DNA from: Eutreptiella sp. 'Long Island Sound 2002'
Taxonomy: Eukaryota > Euglenozoa > Euglenophyceae > Eutreptiales > Eutreptiaceae
Assembly (NCBI GenBank): GCA_964036045.1
Contig: OZ038381.1
Span: 160,212,283-160,276,282, forward strand
Length of the DNA: 64,000 nucleotides
Direction of reading: 5' to 3'
The translations under genes and the position numbers were made by a program. Under the pieces are notes generated by a model. It ran no database searches and was not told where the DNA came from. It was given only the letters and a program-made list of their open reading frames with translations. Positions 1-9,495 of the stretch are shown in pieces (position 1 is the first letter of the stretch; every line of letters begins with the position of its first letter).

Positions 1-406
1 ATGTCATCCAAGCATTTCAAAGGGTTTGCTGGGCCCCCTGTTTGCTTTTGGAAGCTAGCAATAAGATTGTATATGGGTTGCATATAGTGGGCCAAAAAGG
101 CCAACTGTGCCAAAAAGGCCAATTGTGTTTTTATAACCTTCATATTGTTGTCGGTCAACAAAGCAAGCAATTTCCCAACAGTTTCACGGGCATCGTCCAG
201 AGCCTTCACCATGTCCAGCAAAAACTGCTTGAAACGGACAAAACGACCTTTCCAATACATGTATGCCAGATATAGTGCTGCCTAGCGCACGTCAGTGGAA
301 TGCACAACACTCTTAATGGGCATGGGCTTTTCACTCTCATGGCGCTCTTTGGCATCCCGTGTTAACTGTTCGTGGACCTTGGTCCAATGTTCAATTGCTG
401 CATTCT
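1..406 (-). pseudogene. Degenerate transposon-type coding remnant
   Basis: Read on the minus strand from about 406 down to the window edge, one frame gives about 130 protein-like residues: it contains AAIEHWTKVHEQLTRDAKER, then WKGRFVRFKQFLLDMVKAL, and ends near YMQPIYNLIASFQKQ. It is interrupted by one in-frame TAG at 282-284, so it cannot be an intact gene here. The 12-residue duplication TQLAFLAQLAFLAHYMQ at about 85-125 looks like a small in-frame tandem duplication. Further upstream on the same strand, another frame carries KVNCNLCAV, which might be part of a zinc finger. The charged helical composition resembles hAT-like transposase tails in repeat-rich genomes, but I do not recognise the family with confidence. 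It is cut off by the window start. Confidence 0.4.
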
Positions 407-786
407 GAAATACACCACTTTGTACGCCAATATGGCGGTCTTGCGAACAAAAGTAGCACTAAACGATGAATTCCTTCACTTCAGTCAGGCACCCACTATC
501 ACCAAACAGCACAGAGATTGCAATTCACTTTCCCATTTTGTGACTCACCTTGGCTATGAGTCAGGCTGAGGTGGTCCCCAATACCTTCCCCAATGGCCCC
601 CTGCAAACAATCTACTGTACTCCACGTTGTCTCCTTGTTCCTTGTGGATTTTTGAGGCTCCTTCGACTCCTGTGATGCCTCGGTAGTTTGAGTATCCTTA
701 GGACTTCACATGGCAAAACAACACCAAAAAAGCGAAAATCCGTGCAACAATAGTGAAGAACTGACAGGCAAAAATTTGCCATTTCC

Positions 787-850
787 GGGAACGGAACCCA
801 GGAACCCTCAAACCGGGGTCCGCTACATTGACCACTCAGCTACCATCCAG
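787..850 (-). repeat. tRNA-like Pol III promoter remnant (possible SINE)
   Basis: On the minus strand a box-A-like sequence TAGCTGAGTGGTCAA (843-829) is followed about 30 bases later by a box-B-like GGGTTCCGTTCCC (799-787). This order and spacing is that of an internal RNA polymerase III promoter in a tRNA or tRNA-derived SINE. No convincing acceptor or anticodon stem was found, so it is not called a tRNA gene. Similar pieces occur at 30.92-30.98 kb and 39.24-39.31 kb. Confidence 0.35.
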
Positions 851-859
851 TTCTAAGAT

Positions 860-2290
860 ATCTTTGCAGCAAACGGTCCACAGGTTTGACGTGTTATGAA
901 AAAACAGTCCGCCATGTGAGAATTTTGGCTCGCTGCGGCATGCTGCGGCATGCTTCAAAACCCCCATCAACAGCTCCCAGAATCTAGCGCTGCAGCATCC
1001 TGCGGCATGCTGCTGCCGTTGGTGCTTGCACATGATGTTCAACTTGCAGTGCTTGCTGGTTATACGTTGCTCGTGGCTGCTGCCGAGTTTTGCAGATGGT
1101 CAAGTTATGCTCGCGTGGTTGGTGACCATGGTGGTTGTGGTGTTGTGGCATGGGTGGTTCTGTACTTGTGATTAGCAGACACTTTCTTGGATGGGGAATA
1201 GCGCACACTGTTGTTGACTATATGCACATGTCTTTGGTCTATGGGCGAAATATTGATAGCTTGAAGGTTGATTCTTGGATGGTCCTCACAAAGGAAGAAT
1301 GATCGACCAGGCATATGGTCGAGTAATGCCATATTGCACATAGATATGTACCATTGAACCACTTCATGTGAGGATATGGATGGCGTGATGTGCTACATAT
1401 AGGTATATGCATTGATCCCCCCCTTTGGGGGGGCAGCAGTCCTTTACCAAGTGTGAATCCATGAAATCAAATCGGAGCTAAAGCGAATGTCATTACACTT
1501 GTATGCATCAGCAGGTTCTGCATGATACATTGAGAAGGGGCCAGACCATCGAGCAAACCCGTGAAAGCATTGTTTGGATGGGATGAGCTGCACGTAGGCA
1601 TTGTTGTTTAATGGCATGTTTGACGTTTAACAAGGGGCACGGCTGGGGTCCAATGTGGATGTGTTTGAGCCAACTACACGTGAAGCATAAAGTAGGTGCT
1701 TTGTAGATGCCAAATTGTGTGCAACAATTATGTAGATGTGCGTTGAATTGTTTTGTGATTAACTTTTGCTTTCAGCCGAGTTGCTTGGTCATGCCAGGAA
1801 TATGTGAAGATTGAGCATTGTCGCTGCATGGGTGTTGAATGTAGCATGTTGATTGGATAAAAGTGACTTAGTCGTTGATTGTTGTGGTGGTCCATTCTGG
1901 TCTATTGAGACAATGGACTGCAAGGACAACAAGGGCCTTTTGGTCAGTGGACTGGAAGGCCTTTTACACAAGGAAATGGGTTTTGTTACACAGCAGACCG
2001 CACGTTCATAGTGGACACACGGGTTGACCAGACCCATTGTCCGACAAACACCAAAACTCAGGGCCACTTTTGACAAACCCATTTAGTCCGCAGCATGCGT
2101 GCAATGTAACGGCGGAGGCCTTTGCACTTTGGGCATGTGAAGCATGTTCATTGAGGGCCCTAGCCTCATTGCCCCTACACTGCCACAAAACGAGGTGATG
2201 TATGTGTCCTCCCGTGAGCAATGCAGCAGTCAGGCAGTCAGGCAAATACAATGTCTCCTGCCAATGGCGGGCGGGGCTTGGGGGGGGGGG
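860..2290. other. No recognisable gene
   Basis: About 1.4 kb with only short overlapping open frames on both strands, none with recognisable motifs or protein-like composition. There is a C7/G8 run near 1418-1432 and a long G run starting near 2281. Confidence 0.5.
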
Positions 2291-2309
2291 GGGGTGTGTC
2301 TCACGAAAA

Positions 2310-3262
2310 CCAACAGTTTGCTGACCCAAATGGTGTGTTGCAGGACAAACTCAAAATAATCCACTCTCCAACACAAGATGAAAATCTGCTATTGAACTCA
2401 TCTTGGTATCCAACGGCAAACTCCAATAGCCCACCACCTGACGAACACTTGACAAATGCCTGACAAACAAGTGTAGACGATACCCCACAAACCACCACTC
2501 TGCCGTCCGGCACCGCCAACAACCTGCGATCTGATAAAGCCCTACAGTCATGTCCCATCCAATTTGTTTGGGTCTTCGTTGAAGGTGGACCCGGAGCGCA
2601 ATGCATCAACCGTGGGTGGGTCTCCCACCCCAACCCATGGCAACGGACATTGCTTCGGTAGTGCCACAATTTTCCCCGCCATATGGGATGGGGTGGTAAT
2701 GCCCTCCACCGGATCCGCAAAGGCAAGTCCGGAATTGGTTGCCATACTCCGAACCGGAAAGGTGTCCATCTTGGAGGCCGGCAATACACGCTCCTTGTGA
2801 CCAATTGGGGCACTTCCAAAGGCACGACGTGCCATCTTCGAGGGGCTCGGCTTGGTGCTTGCGAAAACCACACAATCGTCCACATCCTCTCCAATCCAAT
2901 AACCCACATCCTCCTGGGCCCGACCGGTGCCTTTCCCTTGGCCTTGTCCTTCGGCTTTGGAACGTGCCGCAAGATCCCCGCAAGAAGGCTCGTGACGTCC
3001 GCACTATTGAGGTGGATCAAAACGGCCCGAAGTGTAGGATTGAGCATGAAGGTGGTGTGAACCAAGTCACTGACGAGCCCGGGCTCCATCTCTCCAAGAA
3101 CACTCCGCAGCGCCTCGATACCACCCAACGTAGTCCCCGGACTGAACTTGACCCTTGTGGGTAGCCCGTCGATACGGATGGTCTCCTCCACTTCGGTAGG
3201 GGCGGCGGCGATAAGACGGGTGCCCAAGCCATCATTGGCTTCACGCAACCAACGACCAATGA
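2310..3262 (-). pseudogene. Frameshifted hypothetical ORF, probably repeat-borne
   Basis: On the minus strand a protein-like stretch begins near 3260 (VIGRWLREANDGLGTRLIAA) and runs in one frame to about 2900 (LRHVPKPKDKAKGKAPVGP). It then continues in the next frame (MGYWIGEDVDDCVVFASTK, about 2907-2550) and perhaps in a third (about 2500-2350). The change of plausible frame without clear splice sites suggests frameshifts rather than an intact 356-residue protein, although that frame is open throughout. I recognise no domain. The first part is acidic and helical with a KPKDKAKGK basic tract. Being next to tandem repeats and transposon relics, it could be part of a mobile element, but an unknown split gene cannot be excluded. 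Confidence 0.35.
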
Positions 3263-3349
3263 CGGGGGGTGGGGGCATGAGGGTAACTAATGGACCAAAG
3301 GTGCAAAGGAGACGAAAGTGGACAAGCGATGGACACACACACCAAATCA

Positions 3350-3446
3350 GAAACCCCCCCCGAGAAGTCATTTTGGGAACCCCTTTCTGATCATGAACCC
3401 CCCCGAGAAGTCATTTTGAGAACCCCTTTTTGATCAGGGAGGTAAG
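3350..3446. repeat. Two tandem copies of a ~47-bp repeat
   Basis: The motif CCCCCCGAGAAGTCATTTT, then G(G/A)GAACCCCTTTYTGATCA, occurs twice in direct succession, and a decayed third copy (GAGAAGTCCC) follows. The next 200 bases (3450-3660) are C/G runs with no coding signal. Confidence 0.7.
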
Positions 3447-4067
3447 CCGAGAAGTCCCAAGAAGGTGTCCGAGAAGGGGTTCTCGGGTTTTCGGAAAACC
3501 GCCCCTATGTTGTTTTACCCTAAACCGAGGGACGCCCCCCCCCCTTAGTTTTCATCCCCCGAACCCCTCAAGTTGTTTTGGGCCCGCTATACCTTGATGG
3601 GGGGGGGGGTCCCCGGGAGGCCCGTTTTTGGGAGGGGGGGGGGGGGTTTCCGGTACTAGCTTCCCGGTTGCACCACATGAGGAATAACAATCAGAAAATC
3701 AGAATTGGAGTCTGACAATTCCTGGCCCCTCTTGGCGGCTGTATTTTTTTGCGGGGCTCCTTGTGACTTCAGAGCACGCACATGAGGCGCTTCAACGCGG
3801 GTTACAACAGTGCATCTCACACGACCAAACTTAAAGGGACGGGAACCAACAAACTTCCAGGAGTCACGGGTGGGCCGTCTCCTCGGTTTGGGTACGCGAC
3901 CCCCCCCCCCCCCTCCGGGCCCTCCGGGCCCACTTAGTTACCAAGGGTCAATGGCTACCGGCTCTACATATGGTGGCGCCAAAGGCGCCCGAAAATTTTT
4001 TTCATTCCCCTTGCCAACATAGCATCCCTCCCCGCCCTAATAGCATAGCAACCCTAGCCCTAATCAA

Positions 4068-5200
4068 GACTGAATATTGGGACCGAGCTGGTGGGGGACG
4101 GAACATTAGATATGAATGGTGAGGGACACCAATGAGTCACACATTGAAGGCCGTTGACAGAGTGGAATCAGCTTGCAAGTGATCCCCTGCACCACAAGGC
4201 CCACTTTCAAGGCTTTTGTGGACTTGTGAGGGGCCAAAATGCCCCAAAATGGGCTCAAAATGGGCTCATTTCATCCGTTTGTGCACCCCAAATGGTCTAG
4301 GATGAGTTTTGGAAAAATGCGTTTTTGACCCATTTTTGACCCATTTTTGGTCCCAAAACAGCGCATCTTCAAGGCATTTTGGGATTTTCGGAGGACCAAA
4401 ATGGGCCACCACCACCTCAAAACGGTCCAAAAACACTTGTTTTAGCATCACACATGGTCTAGGATCATTTTTGAGAAAAGTCATTTTTCTGCCCCTATTG
4501 GACCCTATTGACCCATTTGGGCACCCACCTGTTTGGGCTTGCCGTAGCCTACTGGGCCTGGGTACGGGGGTCTAGGCGTCCATTTGGGCAATTCTGAGGG
4601 GTGGAAACCACAAAAAGTGGGGGTAGCGGGTGGACTAGGTGCCCCCGGAATCGCATTTTGAGCCATGTAGCCAAAGATATGGCCTATTCTTGGTTTGTGG
4701 TTGTCGCCAGCCAATCTGCACAAAATTTGGGGCTTCTGGGGGCCTTTTTGGGCCGTTTCCGGGACATATGCCGGAGTTAGAGGGCCGCAAAGGGCTCGTT
4801 GACACAGGAAAGTCAAGCCGCACATAGAGTGTACCCACACTTTCCCTTTGTTTGGCCGTTTGGAATGGGTTCTAGGGCTGTTTTGGCCCAAAAATGGCTG
4901 TTTTTGGCCCTAAATTGCAGCTTTTGAAACTGAGGTCCGCCACTTGCGACACCCGTTCCCGGCCGCCACCGTTGAGTTTCTGGCTCATACTTTGTGTGGT
5001 TGTCCCTCACACCCATAGGTATCATCCACCAAAATTTCAGCCGAATCCGAAGCACCACGACGGAGTTTTGATTTTTTCCCATTTCGCGCGTCTTGCTTGC
5101 TGCTTGCTGCTTGCTGCTTGCTGCTAAACCTGGTAGGTCCACCCTAGACCCTAAAAAGGGTTATAAAACCAAGACTGGTTCCACCAGCTCGGTGACCCTA
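4068..5200 (-). repeat. ACCGAG element, copy A (inverted relative to the array)
   Basis: This ~1.13-kb copy belongs to the same family as the 1.61-kb array units at 45-64 kb but lies in the opposite orientation. Its left end GACTGAATATTGGGACCGAG is the reverse complement of the array unit 3' end. Its right end, with GGGTTATAAAACCAAGACTGG then TTCCACCAGCTCGGT, is the reverse complement of the unit 5' end. Internal hallmarks are the repeated GGGTCAAAAATG-type segment, a CACACCCATAGGTATCATCC block and a GCTTGCTGC microsatellite near 5095-5125. It is shorter than the array units because it has fewer ~162-bp internal repeats. Confidence 0.85.
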
Positions 5201-5217
5201 ACCCTACCCCTAATCAA

Positions 5218-6303
5218 GACTGAATATTGGGACCGAGCTGGTGGGGGAGGGAACATCAGCTATGACTGGTGAGGGACATCAAGAATGATTCACTCTTGAC
5301 AAAGTGAAATCAGCTTGCAAGTGAACCCCATCACCACGAGGCCCACTTTCAAGGCTTTTTGGACTTCTGAGGGGCCAAAATGCCCCAAAATGGGCTCAAA
5401 ATGGGCTCATTTCACCCGTTTGTGCACCCCAAATGGTCTAGGATGAGTTTTGGAAAAATGCGTTTTTGACCCATTTTTGACCCATTTTTGGTCCCAAAAC
5501 AGCCCATTTTAGGATTTCCGGAGGACCAAAATGGGCCACCACAAGCTCAAAACGGTCCAAAAACATTTGTTTTAGCGTCGGACATGGTCTATGATCATTT
5601 TTTGAGAAAAGTCAGTTTTTTGCCCCTACTGGACCCTGTTGACCCATTTGGGCACCCACCTGTTTGGGCTTGAGCTTGCACCTTGCCGCAGCCTAGTGGG
5701 CCTAGGCATTGGGTGTCCGTTTGGGCAATTCTGAGGGGTGGAAACCACAAAAAGTGGGGGGTTGCGGGTGGAGTAGGTGCCCTCGGAATCGCATTTTGAG
5801 CCGTGTAACCAAATATATGGCCTATTCTTGGTTTGTGGCTGTCGGCATTTGGAGCTTCTGGGGGCCTTTTTGGGGCGTTTTTGGGACATATCATGGAGTT
5901 AGAGGGCCGCAAGGAGCTCGTTGACACGGGGAAGTCAAGCGGCACGTGGAGTGTACCCACCGTTTCCCTTTGTTTGGCCGTTTTGAATGTGTTCCACGGC
6001 TTTTTTGGCCCAAAAATGGCTGTTTTTGGCCCTAAACTGCAGTTTTTGAAACTGAGGTCCGCCACTTGCGAATCCCGTTCCCGGCCGCCACCGTTGAGTT
6101 TCTCGCTCAAACTTTGTGTGATTGTACTTCACACCCATAGGTATCATCCACCAAAATTTCAGCTGAATCTGAAGCACCACGACGGAGTTCTGATTTTTTC
6201 CCATTTCGCGCGTGCTGCTTGCTTGCTGCTAAACCTGGTAGGTCCACCCTAGACACTAAAAAGGGTTATAAAACCAAGACTGGTTCCACCAGCTCGGTGA
6301 CCC
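5218..6303 (-). repeat. ACCGAG element, copy B (tandem to copy A)
   Basis: A second copy in the same orientation follows copy A after a 17-bp spacer of CCCTAACCC-type sequence, so A and B form a two-unit tandem. Ends and internal blocks match copy A, with small deletions. Its right end CCACCAGCTCGGTGACCCC abuts CCCTAGCTCTCACC. Confidence 0.85.
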
Positions 6304-6339
6304 CAGCCCTAGCTCTCACCCATGAGGGAGGGCAAGGGG

Positions 6340-6500
6340 AGGTAACGGGAGCCTATGCCCCCCCCCCCCCCCCCACTACCCCAAATTACCCCACCTGGAC
6401 CCCCCCCCCTGAACCCCCCCTCCAATTCCCCCCCCCCCCCCCCCCCCAGGGGCCTTCGGCCCACTTCTACTGGGGGGGGGGGGGGGGGTCGCGTCTAAAA
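6340..6500. repeat. C/G homopolymer cluster
   Basis: Consecutive runs of C (about 6359-6374, 6428-6447) and G (about 6471-6488) with short spacers. The flanking GGCAAGGGGAGGTAA at 6329 also occurs at 15618, in both cases beside an ACCGAG element. Confidence 0.8.
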
Positions 6501-6544
6501 GCGAGGGGACGGCCCACCCGTGCCAGGAGTAGTGCAAAGGCACC

Positions 6545-7650
6545 TTGAAGCCGGGTTCCTTCACAAGCAGCCACAACAAACAACCCTCACAAACACCTAA
6601 TGTGCAAATACGTGGCACATGTGCAAGCCTCACATGTGACACGGTGAACCCTCAAGAAGTCCACAAACTGGGGCCATGTGACACGACCTCCGTTAGAGAT
6701 GGTGGCCAAAGTCTTCTTCCACTCGACCACTTGCATGCCATCAATGGGGGGGTACTCCAGGACAAGCTTGCCGTTGGCACCCCGCTTTCGTGATGCGACA
6801 CCTTGATGGAAGAAGATTTCATCTCCATCATCGAATAAGATTGCATCATGAAATATGCATAGGGCCTCTTGCCACATCCAGGGAGCAGGCTGCATAGCTC
6901 TACCCCCTAGTTGTTCGCGGCCTTTGGTCCATTGTTCACCCATTCGAGGCACAACCTCTTGCACAATCTCACGCAACCTGTGCAACTTGTGCCGACTAAG
7001 AAGTTTCATACAAAACACTCTTGACTCTGCCGGTATGCTATACGGGACACCGGGGTCGGAGTGGCCCACATGCCAAACTTGGCATTTGTCAATATATTCT
7101 TTTTGGGCATGCGCCAAATAATGGGGCATTGCCGCATAATGGTCACTTAACGCGACCCAACGGTGTGCTCCAACTGAGATGCACGTCCCGGATGGCTGCG
7201 TGGACTTCCTCCCGGGTGGAGCGGTCCGAGATAATCTTCTTCAAAGCCTTCAGCATTGCTCGTTGTGCGTGCCGGTAGCACGAAAGTCACACAATTGCAA
7301 CCCACACTCGCTTTGCTGCATTATACATGGCGGGGTCACCATCGCTCATGAATTTTTCCATGCTCCGAGTGAAGCTTGGATAGCGGGTGCAAATGGCACG
7401 GCTCATGCACTCCCGAATGAAGTGCAAAACATCAGTGTTCTCCTTTTCTGCAATACTAAAGGAAAAAAGTGCGGTGGTGTGGTTCATGGTAAGGCCCCCC
7501 AACAACAGAAAGCGGAGGCGTTGCCATATCACCTTGTCAGTACCGTCCAACCAACACCATGGCACCTGGCCTGATTGCTGGCATTTTTCAAAGATTAGCC
7601 TGGTGGTTTCCAAGAAAAAGGAGGGCTGAAATGCTACGTCACCCCTGCAT
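6545..7650 (-). pseudogene. MULE-type transposase pseudogene
   Basis: On the minus strand, residues CWLDGTDKVIWQRLRFLLLG, then TTALFSFSIAEKENTDVLHF and FMSDGDPAMYNAAKRVW, follow the pattern of Mutator-like (MULE) transposases: first catalytic Asp in an LDGT context, central Glu region, second Asp in SDGD. The frame breaks after 7287. It resumes in another frame (QRAMLKALKKIISDRSTREE, about 7280-7180) and again from about 7150 (WVALSDHYAAMPHYLAHAQK) to 6587. The C-terminal part has a KEPGFKVPLH tail and CEACTC...CEGC cysteines resembling a decayed SWIM zinc finger, itself split between two frames near 6620. At least three frame changes make it non-functional. The apparent N-terminal part of the 161-residue frame (7772-7650) is translated from the tandem repeat array, not transposase. 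Confidence 0.75.
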
Positions 7651-8035
7651 TCTCGGGGATCCCGAGAATAGGGGAACAAAATCTGAAGTGGTTGCCTCAC
7701 CCTTGCCTTCTCGGAGGCCCAAAAAAGGGTTGTAATGCTATGCCACCCCTGCATTCTCGGGGATCCCCCCAAGCACGGGGAGCAAAATCAAAAGTGGTCC
7801 CCAGCAAAGGGGAACAAAATCAGACGTGGTTGTCTCACCTCTGCCTTCTCGGGGGCCCAAACGAGGGCGGAAATGCAACGTCACTCTTGCATTCTCGGGG
7901 ATCCCCAACATAGGGGAACAAAATCTGAAGTGGCTGCCTCACCCCTGCATTCTCGGGGATCCCCAACATAGGGGAACAAAATCTGAAGAGGGTGCCTCAC
8001 TCCTGCCTTCTCGGGGGCTGGGGAGCCACACTGTT
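7621..8035. repeat. Degenerate ~50-60 bp tandem array abutting the MULE
   Basis: At least seven copies of a unit built on CCCTGCATTCTCGGGGATCC or its variant CCTTGCCTTCTCGGAGGCCC, then GGGGAACAAAATC and TGCCTCACC. Copies start near 7645, 7700, 7747, 7838, 7885, 7945 and 8002. The two variants tend to alternate. A single isolated copy is present at about 30.77-30.84 kb. The position beside the transposase relic suggests subterminal repeats of the same transposon (inference). Confidence 0.8.
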
Positions 8036-8039
8036 GCAC

Positions 8040-9410
8040 GTCAACCATGCCTCCTTGCTTTTTGTTTGAACATCCCCATGAGTTGGCATGGCAGATATGA
8101 CAGAAAATTGGTTAGGAAAGAAGAAGCAACAAAACGGCACATCAACAAGTGGCCCCTTTCCTTCCTCACAGTCAAACACGTGGTCATGGAAGCTGCAAAG
8201 CCCGGAGTTAAATATTCGACGGCCAACAGGGAATACCCATCATGTAAAAAAGAGCCCCCATCGTGTAAAAGAAGAGTGATAGACAAGCCGCCCTCTGGGC
8301 AGATGCCACAGGCACCCTCAAACATCCCTTGCAGGTGGCCTGTCGCCGCTGACGCGCGGGCACCGTGATACCCTAGTGGCAACGCAGCTCTACCTGAGAG
8401 TGCTGCACAAGGGCAAACCTATGTTGCCACCGGGGGACCCACCTGCATGAGGGTGGATGCTGTGGGGCTCAACATCTGGCGTCGGGCGTCGGGCATAAGG
8501 AAAACATGATGCCGCCCGTGTATCTCTGACGCCCCCCCCAACCTCTCTGACAATGACCACTCACTCACAAGCAAGCAAGCATGACTGACTGGAGGCCATA
8601 ACTAGAACTGGCCCACCGGACACACAAAAAAAACCCCAGAGCAAAGCAAACCATCAGTAGCATCTTCGAGAGCCGTCCCATCTCGGGCTGGGACAAGCAA
8701 GAACCAACTGTCAACCAACAAAACTGTGACTGTCACTGACAACCAACTGTAAACTAACAAAACTGTGACTGTCACTGCAACTGTCACTGTCTCTGTGACG
8801 TGCAATATACCATACAACATTTTCTGCAAAGGAAGCAAGGAGCAGAATGGGGCAGTATGGTGTGCATTCACACTGCATGCAACAGGCACAAAATTCATTA
8901 TACAGGCATTTTTCCTGCAGAAAAACTGAACACAGACAGTTTTTTCCTGCAACACACTACCCCCCACCCTGGTAGTGGACGGAATCCAAAACAACTTTCC
9001 GCCCCCCCCCCCCCCCGCCTGCACAAAACCCTGTTTACCAGCCGCTACCAGTCAAACAAACCCCTGGGTTCCACTGACCAATAAACCCCAACCGACGAGG
9101 CTAAAACGTCTGCCGTCCGACAAAGCCATACACCCACGAGACAACCATCCATGTGTCACCCCCAACGCTCTTCTGACCCCTTTGTTTGCTGACTACCAAG
9201 ACCTGACAATCCACCCTTAAGGCAGTTGTCTCAGGAGTCCTAGACCCAGGGCTCCTCGACAAAAGAAGTGTATTATGTACTTGTTAGTGAGTAGACCGTA
9301 GTCATACAACCACTACCGATACCCAACCCTTGCCTCAGCCTGCCCTTGGAACAGCATCTTCCTTTCAGTGGAATGGGATCACCACAGAGAGGAAACAACA
9401 GGTAGGAGCA
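8040..9410. other. No assigned exon; expected to hold the 3' end of the GH81 gene
   Basis: The last exon identified for the minus-strand GH81 gene ends with a GT donor at 9415, so at least one further coding exon and the 3' UTR should lie below it. I could not recognise the C-terminal ~50 residues of the family here. The stretch includes a two-copy 39-bp direct repeat (8702-8777, ACCAACTGT...CTGTGACTGTCACTG) and a C run near 9001-9016. Confidence 0.4.
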
Positions 9411-9414
9411 TGAC

Positions 9415-9495
9415 CTGGACCCAATATGGTGGGAACATCAGGTGCACGACTGGTGTAATGGGCAGCAGCTGGATACCATGGACAAAGAAACCGGC
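9415..9495 (-). CDS. GH81 gene exon 19
   Basis: Acceptor CTCCCATCAG, donor CAG|GTCATG, 27 codons, phase 0 to 0. It encodes AGFFVHGIQLLPITPVVHLM, the C-terminal HGI-x-LP-TP motif of GH81. It must splice to at least one more exon downstream. Confidence 0.85.

Noticed and set aside
2301-3371. Intact 356-residue minus-strand gene
   Set aside because: Open throughout, but protein-like character switches to a different frame near 2900, so it is better described as a frameshifted remnant.
7621-8035. CRISPR-like array
   Set aside because: Units are contiguous degenerate tandem repeats without unique spacers of constant length, in a eukaryotic context without cas genes.
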